The notes: generated by a model from the letters alone, not told the origin. 20,083 nucleotides of DNA from Afipia sp. (GCA_020056155.1 JAGVII010000102.1:1-20083); one strand, 5' to 3'; numbered from the stretch's first letter, positions 8,801 through 16,654 are shown. Translations and numbers: made by a program.

Positions 8801-10414
8801 GCCCGGGCACTGGCAGATGCGCGAGATGACGGTGACTACCTTGAACGGGTTCAGGATGTCCTGGAATGGACGCCGGCGGCCTCGACTGGTTATGCAGTCG
8901 TGCTGGCCTTGGCCGGGAAAGATGCGAAAGCTGCAGCCGCGTGGAAGACGGCACGATGCGGCGAAGCCGAGGCACCAGATGTGGTGATGAATGCGCTGGC
9001 ACAGGAACTGCCGTTCCCAGAGAACCTTCCCTTCGTGCTTCGGCTTGGCGACGCGGCGCGACTTGCGGCTGCTGCAAAGTCGGGCGACTGGTCACGGGTG
9101 TCGCTGAAGACTGTGAGCGACATCGCAGTGGGATTATGGCGATCTTCACGCGAGGATGAGTTCGAAACGGTCGCGCTTGCGCAGCAGGGGGCAAGGGCGT
9201 TTGCGGTCTTCGAAGGCCTGACGGCCGATGATCGCAGTCAGCCAAAGGCTCGCCGCTTGGCGACACGGCTAGTCACGTGTCTGGCAGAACGGGGAGATCT
9301 GCGCGGCTATCTGGGAATATTGGTGGCTCACCAGTTGCCGGACGTTTCGAAGGTAACGACGGCGTGGGTGGAATCTGCCGTTCAGGAAGCCGCCGATGTG
9401 CATCGGGATGGCATCCGAGCCTTGGCAGCCAGCGGTATCGATCCGGATTCCCTTGATGCCGGACTACGCGACTGGATCGAGCAGTACTTCGATGGCCTTA
9501 TCAGGTCGAAGCACAAGGTTCTCTCCAATGTGACCCCATTCGAGGTCGGTGTCGTCCTCGAATTGTCCGGGAAGTACAAGCTAATGCAGCAGTACTACGA
9601 GCTGGTGTTCAAGGCGCGCGACCCGACCACAGATCCTGAGATAGTGCATTTCGCCAAGGAAAGGATCGTGTTCGCGCGGGTCGGGTTGGTGAGCGTGATG
9701 ACTAAGGATGTGAAACTGCGGGCGCGGCTCGAAAAGGAGTACAAGGAGTCGGCGCGTCAATGGTCGATCTCCCTTCCGAACCTACCTTCGCGGATCAACT
9801 TGCACCCATATCGAGCGTTGATCGACCGCTTCTATCTGAAACAAGAGCAGTCGGCCGCCGTCCCGGAGGAATCGATCGAGCCGAGTCCAATGGAACCCAA
9901 CGAGGCACCAGCAAGCCCGGATGGTGTGCCTGGGTTGTCGAGCACAGGTACGCCACCCTTGCCACCAGGTACACAAAAGCCGCTAGCGGCTGCCTTAGGG
10001 AATGTCGGGGGTATATCAGGCCCCGGGACCAGACCGGGATTTGCAGCCACCACTCAACCTAATCCGGCGAGTGCGGTAAAGCTTGATGCCGATACGCAAC
10101 ACTCGCATGAGGAAGACACTGTTATCGTATCGACCGGCGGACTGGGTCTTGAGATTACGTGCAACTACTTCGTGCCGAGAATCGAAGTGCGGAACACCAA
10201 GACTCGGGAAACAGCGGTTGTACGCCCGAAGAATGGCGTGCTAACCGTCAGCAGTGGTGATTTCGACGTCGAGGGTAGTAACGGTGCGTACATCTTGGGC
10301 GATTGGGGGGTAAGCGTTGCGATAAGGGTTTCTGGAGACAGGCACTCCCAAGTTGAGTTACGGGTGCGCGATGATGGGCCAGTGGTGCAGCTGATGGTCA
10401 GAATTCATACTTGA
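5822..10414 (+). CDS. Large SF1 (UvrD/TRANK1-like) helicase with repeat-containing C-terminus
   Basis: A 1530-residue protein. All core SF1A helicase motifs are visible: Walker A GRPGSGKTT (310-318), Walker B DEAQD (531-535), motif III GDPFQTL (569-575), motif IV NYRSAEP (615-621), motif V MRAKGMEF (716-723) and motif VI YVGLSRARSR (769-778). It is therefore an ATP-driven nucleic-acid translocase or helicase. About 305 residues precede Walker A and are unassigned. After the helicase, about residues 840-960 look like helical TPR-type repeats (AAARFDRVPDESNALRSRAL, ACYFRENYVQAGLLFARIPD), followed by a long helical region. A Pro/Gly/Ser-rich linker (about 1342-1425) leads to a beta-rich C-terminal domain. 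The order SF1 helicase then TPR-like repeats recalls eukaryotic TRANK1. The start at 5822 has a GGAG site; an upstream in-frame start at 5780 does not. It stands alone, so it may be an independent defence gene or part of the downstream system. Confidence 0.9.
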   Translation: MTIFVSITDACAAEARQSGQSAAVQKLAAEVERIQNIDHFDRHLPFPIVKKVLGKTFRLYAIEQLQDETGHRVIRFARFLVKGQNEDFHRQLNEERFRESFIQEGALSASEVAAVIEQRIAAGVVGPAPVTEDEARYLDVVSTTLYQNEPSVYETSDWVDLLKAPWMNEFRRGVAGILQELVVQGTKEERSAATRYPADRNQRGILYRQFSNGLLLVAPVGYEKGLQEDHLRQRYREVFEANEGLAEEELRKFSLRTYPEFVVSDEGLWVTLETAGKDANLSLSPEELGLLHTLLTPGEVRNPYPLFINGRPGSGKTTILHYLFAEHLHHHLTAAVPLPNPPLYLTYSSLLTGRAKDTVSTILACDYRRIENPPDMDSPLAQEIIGRAFQVFRDMLLSLLTSEIRTRFKSELYVDFPRFRTLWKKSFAQGGGCPSDLRNAPELAWHAIRTFIKGRCPADGEEDDFGPDRYAELPKRQKSIDEGVFQKIHQVVWREWYKPYCDKYGLWDDQDLTMAVLRQESLSRFPAIVCDEAQDFTANELTVILRLSVFSTRAVPHYLLGKIPFAFAGDPFQTLNPTGFNWESLSDSFRENLLRELDPDGRHALTVNFRELELNYRSAEPIVRLCNLIQLLRGILFEVGGLRPQQTWRNDAAPDVALFCIEDATTRDQLRRQAAELVFIVPSQDESEDDYIRSDKALSGIANGGAQAMPDIFNPMRAKGMEFGRVVIYKFGDWCLNHLQGLPDLLARPNTVRNTQEGLSYEYFLNRLYVGLSRARSRLLIVDTQDGIDKFWGFARGYQHEDLIAQYKSRDAAWLPKDLGIAIQGEAGAWADDEADDNADIGQQYLDRGEQAQDPYLLDRAAARFDRVPDESNALRSRALACYFRENYVQAGLLFARIPDVDMALKSFWLAGDHSAFLNMARNRGHAGDPRFHAARYMESKQQEDDARTCFKSLYDILANRGTKTPPTDNRLRSILDQVLTKLLARLDAHPKDARALADARDDGDYLERVQDVLEWTPAASTGYAVVLALAGKDAKAAAAWKTARCGEAEAPDVVMNALAQELPFPENLPFVLRLGDAARLAAAAKSGDWSRVSLKTVSDIAVGLWRSSREDEFETVALAQQGARAFAVFEGLTADDRSQPKARRLATRLVTCLAERGDLRGYLGILVAHQLPDVSKVTTAWVESAVQEAADVHRDGIRALAASGIDPDSLDAGLRDWIEQYFDGLIRSKHKVLSNVTPFEVGVVLELSGKYKLMQQYYELVFKARDPTTDPEIVHFAKERIVFARVGLVSVMTKDVKLRARLEKEYKESARQWSISLPNLPSRINLHPYRALIDRFYLKQEQSAAVPEESIEPSPMEPNEAPASPDGVPGLSSTGTPPLPPGTQKPLAAALGNVGGISGPGTRPGFAATTQPNPASAVKLDADTQHSHEEDTVIVSTGGLGLEITCNYFVPRIEVRNTKTRETAVVRPKNGVLTVSSGDFDVEGSNGAYILGDWGVSVAIRVSGDRHSQVELRVRDDGPVVQLMVRIHT

Positions 10415-10422
10415 GCATTTAG

Positions 10423-10454
10423 GTACGATCTCGATGATCGAGCGCTGAGCGTAC
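10423..10454. repeat. Nested inverted repeat just downstream of the helicase gene
   Basis: GTACG (10423-10427) pairs with CGTAC (10450-10454), enclosing CTCGA-TGA-TCGAG (10430-10442). It lies 9 bases after the helicase stop, where a terminator would be. No T-tract follows, so it is not a standard intrinsic terminator, but it may stabilise the mRNA 3' end. Confidence 0.3.
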
Positions 10455-10571
10455 GTCCTTGTGCTGAACCACGGCTACTTTTGCTCCAATATCTATTCCG
10501 GCAATTGTTAGCTTTTGGAAAGGACCAACTGGCAGGACTAAGTCGGGTCCGGCTGTCGCCTGCTGTGGCAA

Positions 10572-10586
10572 GCGGTCATTGACCGC
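10572..10586. repeat. 15-bp palindrome GCGGTCA-T-TGACCGC
   Basis: A perfect 7-bp dyad around a single central base, in a region without a gene. This form suits a dimeric repressor operator, but it lies over 500 bases upstream of the ParB-like gene start, so any link to that gene is uncertain. Confidence 0.35.
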
Positions 10587-11121
10587 GATCAACTGCAGAA
10601 TGGCAGGTAACCGGCCAATTGCCGCCCGACACAAACCGCGGACTCACAGTCGGCTCAGGGTGATCGGGTTGCATTGCTCTTGGCATGAGGCGGGCGTTTC
10701 TTTCTGTTGACCTCACTACCCCGGGCACTCCGATTTCTGCGCTCTTAGACGCCAGTATTCTCGAAACCTGTTGGCTACGAGCATCCCGATACAGGTTCTC
10801 AACCGCCTATCTGGTGCGGGTTCTCGGGCGGTATGTTCCGATTTTGTGTTGGAGTAGGTGCTGGATTCGGTGGGGGTTCGAGCAGGATCGCTGCCCACTT
10901 GACGAGAAATACGCACTCACTCGTAGCGGACTTCCCAGATGCATAATGTCGGTCATCGGGCAGGTGTGTCGCTTGCTCCAGTCGAGGGTGCGACTCATTC
11001 CATTCAAGCCAGGCTGTTTTTATCAAGATTCTATGGGGTTATTGCCAGGCTCACTCCATGCGCCACCCTAGCGCTCAAAATATGTCGAAGCAGTGCCCAA
11101 CCACACAACAGGAAGCAAGCC

Positions 11122-12141
11122 ATGCAAATCACACAGATCCCTGTTCAAGCTATACAACTCGACATCAACAATCCTCGGATTACGTTCGCCGTTGAGGGCA
11201 TCACAGGCGCTGTTACTGACCAGTTTATCGAGCTGGCGCTTGGTAAGTCGTCACCAGCAGATGACGAGCAAGGTGCGTCAACGACCTATTCCAGCCTGAA
11301 GGCTTCCATTCGGGCAAGCGGTGGCTTGATTAGCCCAATTATCGTTCGACCTGTGGATGAAGGCCGATTCCTGGTTGTTGAAGGTAATACGCGGGTAGCA
11401 ATCTATCGGGAACTTGCCCGCGAGGATGAGTCCGGAAAGTGGGAGAAGATTCCCGCCGTGATCAGAGATGTCCTCGATGAACTAGATGAGCATGCAATCA
11501 GGCTTCAGTCCCATCTTGTGGGACCTCGTCCGTGGCGAGCCTACGCCAAGGGCAAATATCTCCATCATCTCTACCACGATAAGAATTGGTCTCTGAATCA
11601 ATTGCTGGACTTCTGTGGTGGCAGCGCGAGAAAAAAGGAGATCGAGGAGTACATTAAAGCGTATGCGGACATGCAGCAGTATTACGCTGCACAGCTTCAG
11701 GCTGGTCAAGGCTATTCTCATTTCAGCGCCTTCGTAGAACTGCAAAAGAGTGGCATCAAGCAAGCGATCGTCAGAGCGGGCCACACTTTCGAGGATTTCG
11801 CAACCTGGCTAGCGAATGGCAACATCGCACCACTACAGTCCGTACGGCAGCTACCGAGGATCCTAGGCAATCCAATTGCGAAACGAAAGTTCATTGAGCA
11901 TGACGCCCGTGAAGCTATTCGGGTTCTGGATCAGCCCAATACAAATGCGGTTATCAAGGATGCGGCGTTGGAGCAGCTCGCTGGCGCCTTGGCCGCAAAG
12001 CTTCGCACAGAATCGTGGGATTCCATCAGAGCCATCTTCGAAGACAGAGAGGGGCCAAAGGCGCAGGCGCTACTGGATTGCTTCGAGGAGCTAAAGAGTC
12101 TCGTCAAGCTGATGGGTGTTGAACCCGATGGCGGAGAGTAG
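11122..12141 (+). CDS. ParB/Srx-like domain protein A
   Basis: A 339-residue protein with an N-terminal ParB-like nuclease/NTPase domain (about 1-116). Diagnostic segments are IQLDINNPRI (11-20), SIRASGGLISPIIVRP (62-77) and the nucleotide-binding-type motif VVEGNTRVAIYREL (85-98). This motif replaces the GERR box of chromosomal ParB and is the form seen in ParB-like proteins of modification and defence clusters. The C-terminal two thirds are helical and unassigned, with a possible HTH around WSLNQLLDFCGGSARKKEIE. The ATG at 11122 has an AGGA site 9-12 bases upstream; a much longer upstream extension is in frame but has a low-quality composition. It is first in a four-gene operon and overlaps the next gene by 14 bases. 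There is no partner ParA and no parS cluster, so partitioning is unlikely. DNA binding or CTP/ATP-dependent DNA processing is inferred. Confidence 0.8.
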   Translation: MQITQIPVQAIQLDINNPRITFAVEGITGAVTDQFIELALGKSSPADDEQGASTTYSSLKASIRASGGLISPIIVRPVDEGRFLVVEGNTRVAIYRELAREDESGKWEKIPAVIRDVLDELDEHAIRLQSHLVGPRPWRAYAKGKYLHHLYHDKNWSLNQLLDFCGGSARKKEIEEYIKAYADMQQYYAAQLQAGQGYSHFSAFVELQKSGIKQAIVRAGHTFEDFATWLANGNIAPLQSVRQLPRILGNPIAKRKFIEHDAREAIRVLDQPNTNAVIKDAALEQLAGALAAKLRTESWDSIRAIFEDREGPKAQALLDCFEELKSLVKLMGVEPDGGE

Positions 12142-12559
12142 CCTCCACGCTGCCCTGGTTGAGCGCATCGTTAACTATCTCACCACGAGTAATTCCGACT
12201 ACTTGTTGTTCGTGGACGGCCGCGCATCAATCGGGATGACGGTTCCACCGTCGATAGACGCGGTGCGTCCAGATATTTTCGGGCGTGATTCGAAGACCCG
12301 TAAGGCAGTGATAGGCGAAGCCAAGACGCTAAATGACATCGAGAACCCGCATACAGAACTTCAAGTGCTGACGTACTTCCGGTACCTACAAAATGACGGC
12401 GGCGGTACTTGCTACCTGGCAGTCCCATGGAAAGGGTTGGACAAGATGTACTTCCTGGCAAGACGGATGAAGCGCATAGCAAATGCCGCCGAAGTCGCAT
12501 TCGTCGTTCATGGCTGGTTGTTGCCCGACTCAGAGAGTTGCTTTGTTCGCCATGGCTGA
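12128..12559 (+). CDS. Small PD-(D/E)xK-type nuclease
   Basis: A 143-residue protein with a pattern fitting the restriction-endonuclease fold: E12 in the first helix, D49 in AVRPDIFG, then E64 and K66 in VIGEAKT, followed by a helix with HTELQVLTYFRYL. The D-(x)14-ExK order and strand-strand-helix layout match small PD-(D/E)xK nucleases such as VRR-NUC or Holliday-resolvase-like enzymes, which need a divalent metal. No separate DNA-recognition domain is present, so it is probably directed by a partner such as the SNF2 ATPase. A GTG at 12116 is an alternative start; ATG 12128 is preferred. The gene overlaps ParB A upstream by 14 bases and the SNF2 gene downstream by 8 bases, indicating translational coupling and joint action. 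The assignment rests on motif inspection only. Confidence 0.65.
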   Translation: MAESSLHAALVERIVNYLTTSNSDYLLFVDGRASIGMTVPPSIDAVRPDIFGRDSKTRKAVIGEAKTLNDIENPHTELQVLTYFRYLQNDGGGTCYLAVPWKGLDKMYFLARRMKRIANAAEVAFVVHGWLLPDSESCFVRHG

Positions 12560-14027
12560 ACCTCCAAGACTAACTCTTAAGCATGAACCTCGCCTTGATG
12601 CGAAGTTGGAAGCTTTTCCTTATCAAACGGAAGCAGTCGACTTTGTTGCTGGCCGTGAATACGCGGCAATCTTCCATGAGCAAGGTCTTGGCAAATCAAA
12701 GATTGCGATTGACGTCATCCTGCGATGGCTTGCCGGTAAGGAAGTCGACACTATTGTCATCTTCACCAAGAAAATTCTGGTTGCCAATTGGCAGCGTGAA
12801 TTTGCATCCCATTCCTTCTTGAAACCCGCCGTTCTATCGGATAACTCACGCTCGAATTACTATGTCTTCACTGCTCCTACACGCATCATTATTTGCCACT
12901 TTGAGGTGGCCAAAAAGGAGTTCGAGCGATTCAAGATATGGCTTGGAACACGACGAGTGGCTGCGATCATTGATGAGTCAGCGAAACTCAAGAATCCAGA
13001 ATCCGATCTGACCCAAGCTTTCTTCGGATTGGCACCGCTTTTCGCGCGGCGAATTATTATGACCGGCACACCAGTCGCTAATCGGCCCTACGACATCTGG
13101 GCTCAGATATTTTTCCTCGACCGGGGGGTTGCTCTAGGCACCGACTTCAACGACTTCAAACGTCAGACTGACCTAACCAGGGACTTGCACACCGATTCCG
13201 CCGAGTTTGATCGGTTTCAGGCGAAGCTCACGTCGATCAATGACGCACTGAAAGGCATCTCGATACGAGAAACAAAGGATGGTGGTCGAATCTCTCTCCC
13301 TCGGAAGGAGTACGTCCCCGTCCTGACTTCCTGGGAACCGTCGCAGGCGGAACTCTATCGACAGGTAAAGGAGGAATTGAGAGCAGCAGTTGTTCGGGAT
13401 GGAGAACTGGTCGAAGACGATCAGGAATCGGTTCTCAAGCGACTACTCCGACTGATTCAGATTGCATCCAACCCTCATCTTGTCGATGAGAGCTACGGTC
13501 AGGAGCCGGGCAAGCTTCAACCTCTATATGACCTGATCACCGACATCACCCGATCAGGTGAAAAGGCCATCATTTGGACTTCCTTTAACGAAAATTGTGA
13601 GTGGCTGGCGAAGCGTTTGAGCGCCTTTGGCGCCCTTGCTCTCCATGGGAAGCTGCCAATAGAGCGAAGAAACTCGGTGGTGAAGTGGTTCCTCGAGAAT
13701 TCGACCGATCAGGTATTGATCGCGACACCCGGCGCAGCCAAAGAAGGACTGACACTCACCGTGGCCAATCACGTGATCTTCTACGACCGCACCTATAGCC
13801 TTGACGACTACTTGCAGGCTCAAGACAGAATTCATCGTGTATCGCAAACCAAGACATGCTTCGTCTACACGCTACTCATGGAAGATTCGGTTGATCAGTG
13901 GATCGATTCGCTAATCGCTGAAAAGCGTCTTGCGGCACAATTGGCGCAGGGAGACATCGCCCTTGAACAGTACCGCCAGCAGGCGACAATGAGTTTCTTC
14001 GAAATTCTTGACCAGGTTCTTAGTTAA
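12552..14027 (+). CDS. SNF2-family SF2 ATPase/translocase
   Basis: A 491-residue compact Swi2/Snf2-type motor. Motifs are: PYQTEAVDF (Q-motif-like, 23-31), motif I GLGKSK (45-50), motif II DESAKLKN (141-148), motif III TGTPVANRPYD (171-181), motif V ATPGAAKEGL (391-400) and motif VI QAQDRIHRVSQ (422-432). These are characteristic of SNF2 proteins (cf. DE-x-x-x-x-KN and QA-x-x-R-x-x-R-x-GQ). It has little beyond the two RecA-like lobes, so it probably translocates double-stranded DNA as part of a complex. The start at 12552 overlaps the nuclease stop by 8 bases; a longer in-frame start at 12483 lies inside the nuclease gene and is rejected. SNF2 ATPases are also found in the Dpd and DISARM systems. 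Confidence 0.9.
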   Translation: MAEPPRLTLKHEPRLDAKLEAFPYQTEAVDFVAGREYAAIFHEQGLGKSKIAIDVILRWLAGKEVDTIVIFTKKILVANWQREFASHSFLKPAVLSDNSRSNYYVFTAPTRIIICHFEVAKKEFERFKIWLGTRRVAAIIDESAKLKNPESDLTQAFFGLAPLFARRIIMTGTPVANRPYDIWAQIFFLDRGVALGTDFNDFKRQTDLTRDLHTDSAEFDRFQAKLTSINDALKGISIRETKDGGRISLPRKEYVPVLTSWEPSQAELYRQVKEELRAAVVRDGELVEDDQESVLKRLLRLIQIASNPHLVDESYGQEPGKLQPLYDLITDITRSGEKAIIWTSFNENCEWLAKRLSAFGALALHGKLPIERRNSVVKWFLENSTDQVLIATPGAAKEGLTLTVANHVIFYDRTYSLDDYLQAQDRIHRVSQTKTCFVYTLLMEDSVDQWIDSLIAEKRLAAQLAQGDIALEQYRQQATMSFFEILDQVLS

Positions 14028-14056
14028 GCAGCTATATCAGCGCCAATACAGCCAAC

Positions 14057-15058
14057 ATGCTCGAAAACTTTTCCGAAGACATCATTACTCTGCGCGGCGA
14101 GGAAATCACAGTTCGAACTGGGAAGATGCCTCATGTTGATCTGCGCTTCTACGCAGAAAACCCACGCATCTATTCGCAGGTCTGGAGGGATCCTGAGATT
14201 GAGCCGACCCAGGAGGCCATCTACCGTGAACTCATCCGTGCCGAACATGTTCGGGAGCATCTGATCCCAAGCATCCGCCACAACGGAGGGCTCATCGAGC
14301 CCGTCCTTGTTAGACAAAACGTCGTTCTCGAAGGTAACAGTCGTCTTGCTGCCTATCGCGCTTTGTTCGCGGAAGAACCGGAAAAGTGGTCGATGATTCG
14401 AGTCCGAATTCTCCCGGACACTGTGACTGAAAGTCAGGTGTTCTCGCTTCTGGGCGAGTTCCATATTGTTGGAAAGAAGGACTGGTCGCCGTTTGAGCAG
14501 GCTGGTTACCTTTGGCGCCGATTCAACAAGCACAATGTATTGCTCGATGACCTCAAGAGCGAGGTTGGCTTGAGTAAGCAAAGGATCAGACACCTGATCC
14601 ATGTATATGGATTCATGCTGGAACACAACGAAACCGACCAACTCAAGTGGAGTTATTACGATGAGCTATTCACAGGCAAGCGTTTCGATGAGGCCCGTGA
14701 ACTATTCCCAAACTTTGATGAAGTAATCGTCGGAAAGATTCAGTCGGGCGAAATCAAGCGTGCTGTCGACCTGCGTGACGAACTCCCTCTTGTTGCCAAG
14801 GGTGGAAGCAAGACGCTGAAGAAGCTCATGGATGGACGCCTGGACTTCGAAGAGGCCATCGCCGAGGCACATGCTCGTGGCGCAGGCAATCTCTCAAAAA
14901 AGAGGATGGAAGATTTCCGGAAGTGGTTCGGGGAGGATGACCGCGACGAGGACATTAAGAGTTCTTCCGGTGAAGAGCGGAACGCGATCAAATTCCTGCT
15001 CCAGAAGATTCACGACCGCGCTGACGGGCTACTGCGAAAACACTTCAAACAGACCTAA
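14057..15058 (+). CDS. ParB/Srx-like domain protein B
   Basis: A 333-residue paralogue of ParB-like protein A. Matching landmarks are VDLRFYAENPRIYS (27-40), SIRHNGGLIEPVLVR (72-86) and VVLEGNSRLAAYRAL (89-103). A helical region follows with SEVGLSKQRIRHLIHVYGF, which resembles the HTH of ParB/KorB proteins. The charged C-terminus is unassigned. It starts 29 bases after the SNF2 stop without an obvious Shine-Dalgarno, so it is probably co-transcribed. The stop is 26 bases from that of the convergent GHKL gene, leaving little room for terminators. Two different ParB-like proteins in one operon suggest a heteromeric complex or recognition of two DNA states (inference). Confidence 0.8.
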   Translation: MLENFSEDIITLRGEEITVRTGKMPHVDLRFYAENPRIYSQVWRDPEIEPTQEAIYRELIRAEHVREHLIPSIRHNGGLIEPVLVRQNVVLEGNSRLAAYRALFAEEPEKWSMIRVRILPDTVTESQVFSLLGEFHIVGKKDWSPFEQAGYLWRRFNKHNVLLDDLKSEVGLSKQRIRHLIHVYGFMLEHNETDQLKWSYYDELFTGKRFDEARELFPNFDEVIVGKIQSGEIKRAVDLRDELPLVAKGGSKTLKKLMDGRLDFEEAIAEAHARGAGNLSKKRMEDFRKWFGEDDRDEDIKSSSGEERNAIKFLLQKIHDRADGLLRKHFKQT

Positions 15059-15084
15059 CCGAAGTGTGCAATGCAGCACCAAGG

Positions 15085-16638
15085 TTACCCTGACACGGCA
15101 GCAACAATATCCAGTGCAGTCTTTGCGCCTACCTTCGCTGATCGTGCGTTGGAAAGAACCACCTTCAGCGCCTTGAGTAGCGCTCGTTCTGTGGCCTTGG
15201 AGAATCTTGAGGTCATCGCCTCGGCGGTGTCATGAATCATATTCCCGAGAACTTGAATGTCCACTGTGCGCTGCTCAAGGCGGGTCGTCGCCATCTGGTG
15301 ATCGTCGGTTCCTTCTCCCAGTTTCTTGACCTCCTTAGCGGCTTTCTGAACATGCTCATCCGTCAGTTCATGGAGCGCCTTCTTCAATATCAGCGGCGTA
15401 TCGCTCTTCTCAGCCAAGGAATACCAGTCGTCAATGGACTGGAAATGAATCTGGACGTTACGGAGCCGCTGACGTTGCTGAGAGCGAGTACGGATGCGAT
15501 GCGCTAGGTCGCCAGCCTTTGCCGATAGCTCGGATTGAAGCCATGTGTAATGAACGGTATGCTCGAAATCGTCACGCCGGCCATTGGGAATGATCTTCTT
15601 CGACGAGACGTGGATGTCACCCATGGCCCAAGCAGCGAAGCGAAGCTCCGGATAAAGCGGGGCCAGCAGAGACTCATCACCAACCTGAATGTTGCCGGCT
15701 CGCAGGCGAATACCAGCCAGTCCAAGTCGCTTCGGAATGGCGCCCATATAGGCATGATCTGCAATCCAACCGAAGGCCGACCGTTCTCCGTCATCACCGA
15801 ATAGTTCGATATATTCGATCCCGCGCAACGTATCGGAGACCTTGGGATTGAAGTCGATGACGTTTCGGGCACGGTGATAGATCGGCCCGGCTCCGTCATT
15901 AAGTTCGACGCGGATCGGCGGACGAATGCCACGCTCGGTTAGGAACTTCTGAATCTCATCCCCGAAGCTGAAGTCCGGATGGAACGGTACAGGCGCAACC
16001 TGAGATAGGTAGGAGCGAATGGCCTGCTCATTCATGAGGAGGTCGTTCTTGAGACGCTGAACCTTCTTCAGTTCGACTTCGAAGAAGCGCTCCTCCTTGT
16101 CCGTGGCTGGTAACTCCTTATAGGACACAACCTCGCGGATGATGTCGATCAGCCTGCCTGAATACGAGACATCCCTCATCTTTTCCTTTAGGGCACGGCT
16201 GTTCCAGGAAACCTCAACGATCTTCGAATCGCCCAATGCCTTTCCACGGAAGATCAACTCCTGACAATAGCCAAGTCCCGAGAGACGGCCCACGCCTCGG
16301 AAGCCTCGCAGCGCAGTTCCACGCTTGTGACTGGCTCCAATGGCTGTGATCCGTTTGACGAAGTCCCCATTGGGAACGCTCTCGCCGTTGTCCCGGATGC
16401 GTACTGTGCGCGTTGCCTGGTCAAGGTGGATTGAGATGTGCGGATCGTCCAGCGGCAGCTCAGCGATCCTAGCTTCATCGATAGAATCGGCAGCGTTCTG
16501 GACATACTCGCGATAGATCGTCAGCGGATCGATATACATCGCATTCGCGAGCAGTTCGAGAATGTCCTTGCCGACTACGATATCAGCGTCGGCCAGCGTC
16601 TTTGGCTTGGCCGTGAGGTTAATTGCAGTCACAGTCAT
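15085..16638 (-). CDS. GHKL-superfamily (HSP90-like) ATPase
   Basis: A 517-residue protein with an N-terminal HSP90/MutL/MORC-type ATPase domain. The N-box is REYVQNAADSIDEA (43-56, with E44 and N48). The G1 box is IRDNGESVP (81-89) and the G2 box is GFRGVGRLSGLG (112-123). The G1 box reads DNGES where DxGxG is usual, so the second Gly is Ser. The catalytic Glu and the N-box Asn are kept, so ATP binding remains plausible. The middle region (about 170-380) resembles the second domain of HSP90-like proteins. The C-terminus from about 400 is helical and charged, suggesting coiled-coil dimerisation. The start lies 16 bases after the radical SAM stop, making it the last gene of a three-gene leftward operon. 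A clamp or chaperone role for the other proteins is inferred. Confidence 0.85.
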   Translation of the reverse strand: MTVTAINLTAKPKTLADADIVVGKDILELLANAMYIDPLTIYREYVQNAADSIDEARIAELPLDDPHISIHLDQATRTVRIRDNGESVPNGDFVKRITAIGASHKRGTALRGFRGVGRLSGLGYCQELIFRGKALGDSKIVEVSWNSRALKEKMRDVSYSGRLIDIIREVVSYKELPATDKEERFFEVELKKVQRLKNDLLMNEQAIRSYLSQVAPVPFHPDFSFGDEIQKFLTERGIRPPIRVELNDGAGPIYHRARNVIDFNPKVSDTLRGIEYIELFGDDGERSAFGWIADHAYMGAIPKRLGLAGIRLRAGNIQVGDESLLAPLYPELRFAAWAMGDIHVSSKKIIPNGRRDDFEHTVHYTWLQSELSAKAGDLAHRIRTRSQQRQRLRNVQIHFQSIDDWYSLAEKSDTPLILKKALHELTDEHVQKAAKEVKKLGEGTDDHQMATTRLEQRTVDIQVLGNMIHDTAEAMTSRFSKATERALLKALKVVLSNARSAKVGAKTALDIVAAVSG

Positions 16639-16654
16639 TGTTTAACTACCTGGA

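Larger units (their letters stand above)
10415..11121. other. 707-bp region with no convincing gene
   Basis: Several short ORFs on both strands cover parts of this region, but none has a good start site, codon pattern or recognisable family. It separates the helicase from the ParB-led operon, so it should contain the operon promoter; I could not find a clear -35/-10 pair. It contains two inverted repeats (listed separately). It could be a long regulated leader, a decayed gene, or the site of a small RNA. Confidence 0.5.

Noticed and set aside
10419..10634. 71-codon leftward ORF with a fairly protein-like sequence
   Set aside because: It needs a TTG start with no ribosome binding site and no family is recognised; kept only as a possible decayed gene in the gap description.
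10685..11071. 128-codon rightward ORF upstream of ParB A
   Set aside because: Rich in Cys, Trp and Arg, with overlapping frames on the other strand of similar length; no Shine-Dalgarno or family.
11122..15058. Chromosome or plasmid partition locus because of ParB-like proteins
   Set aside because: No ParA ATPase, no parS-like repeats, and the EGN(T/S)R box plus nuclease and SNF2 neighbours point to a modification/defence type.
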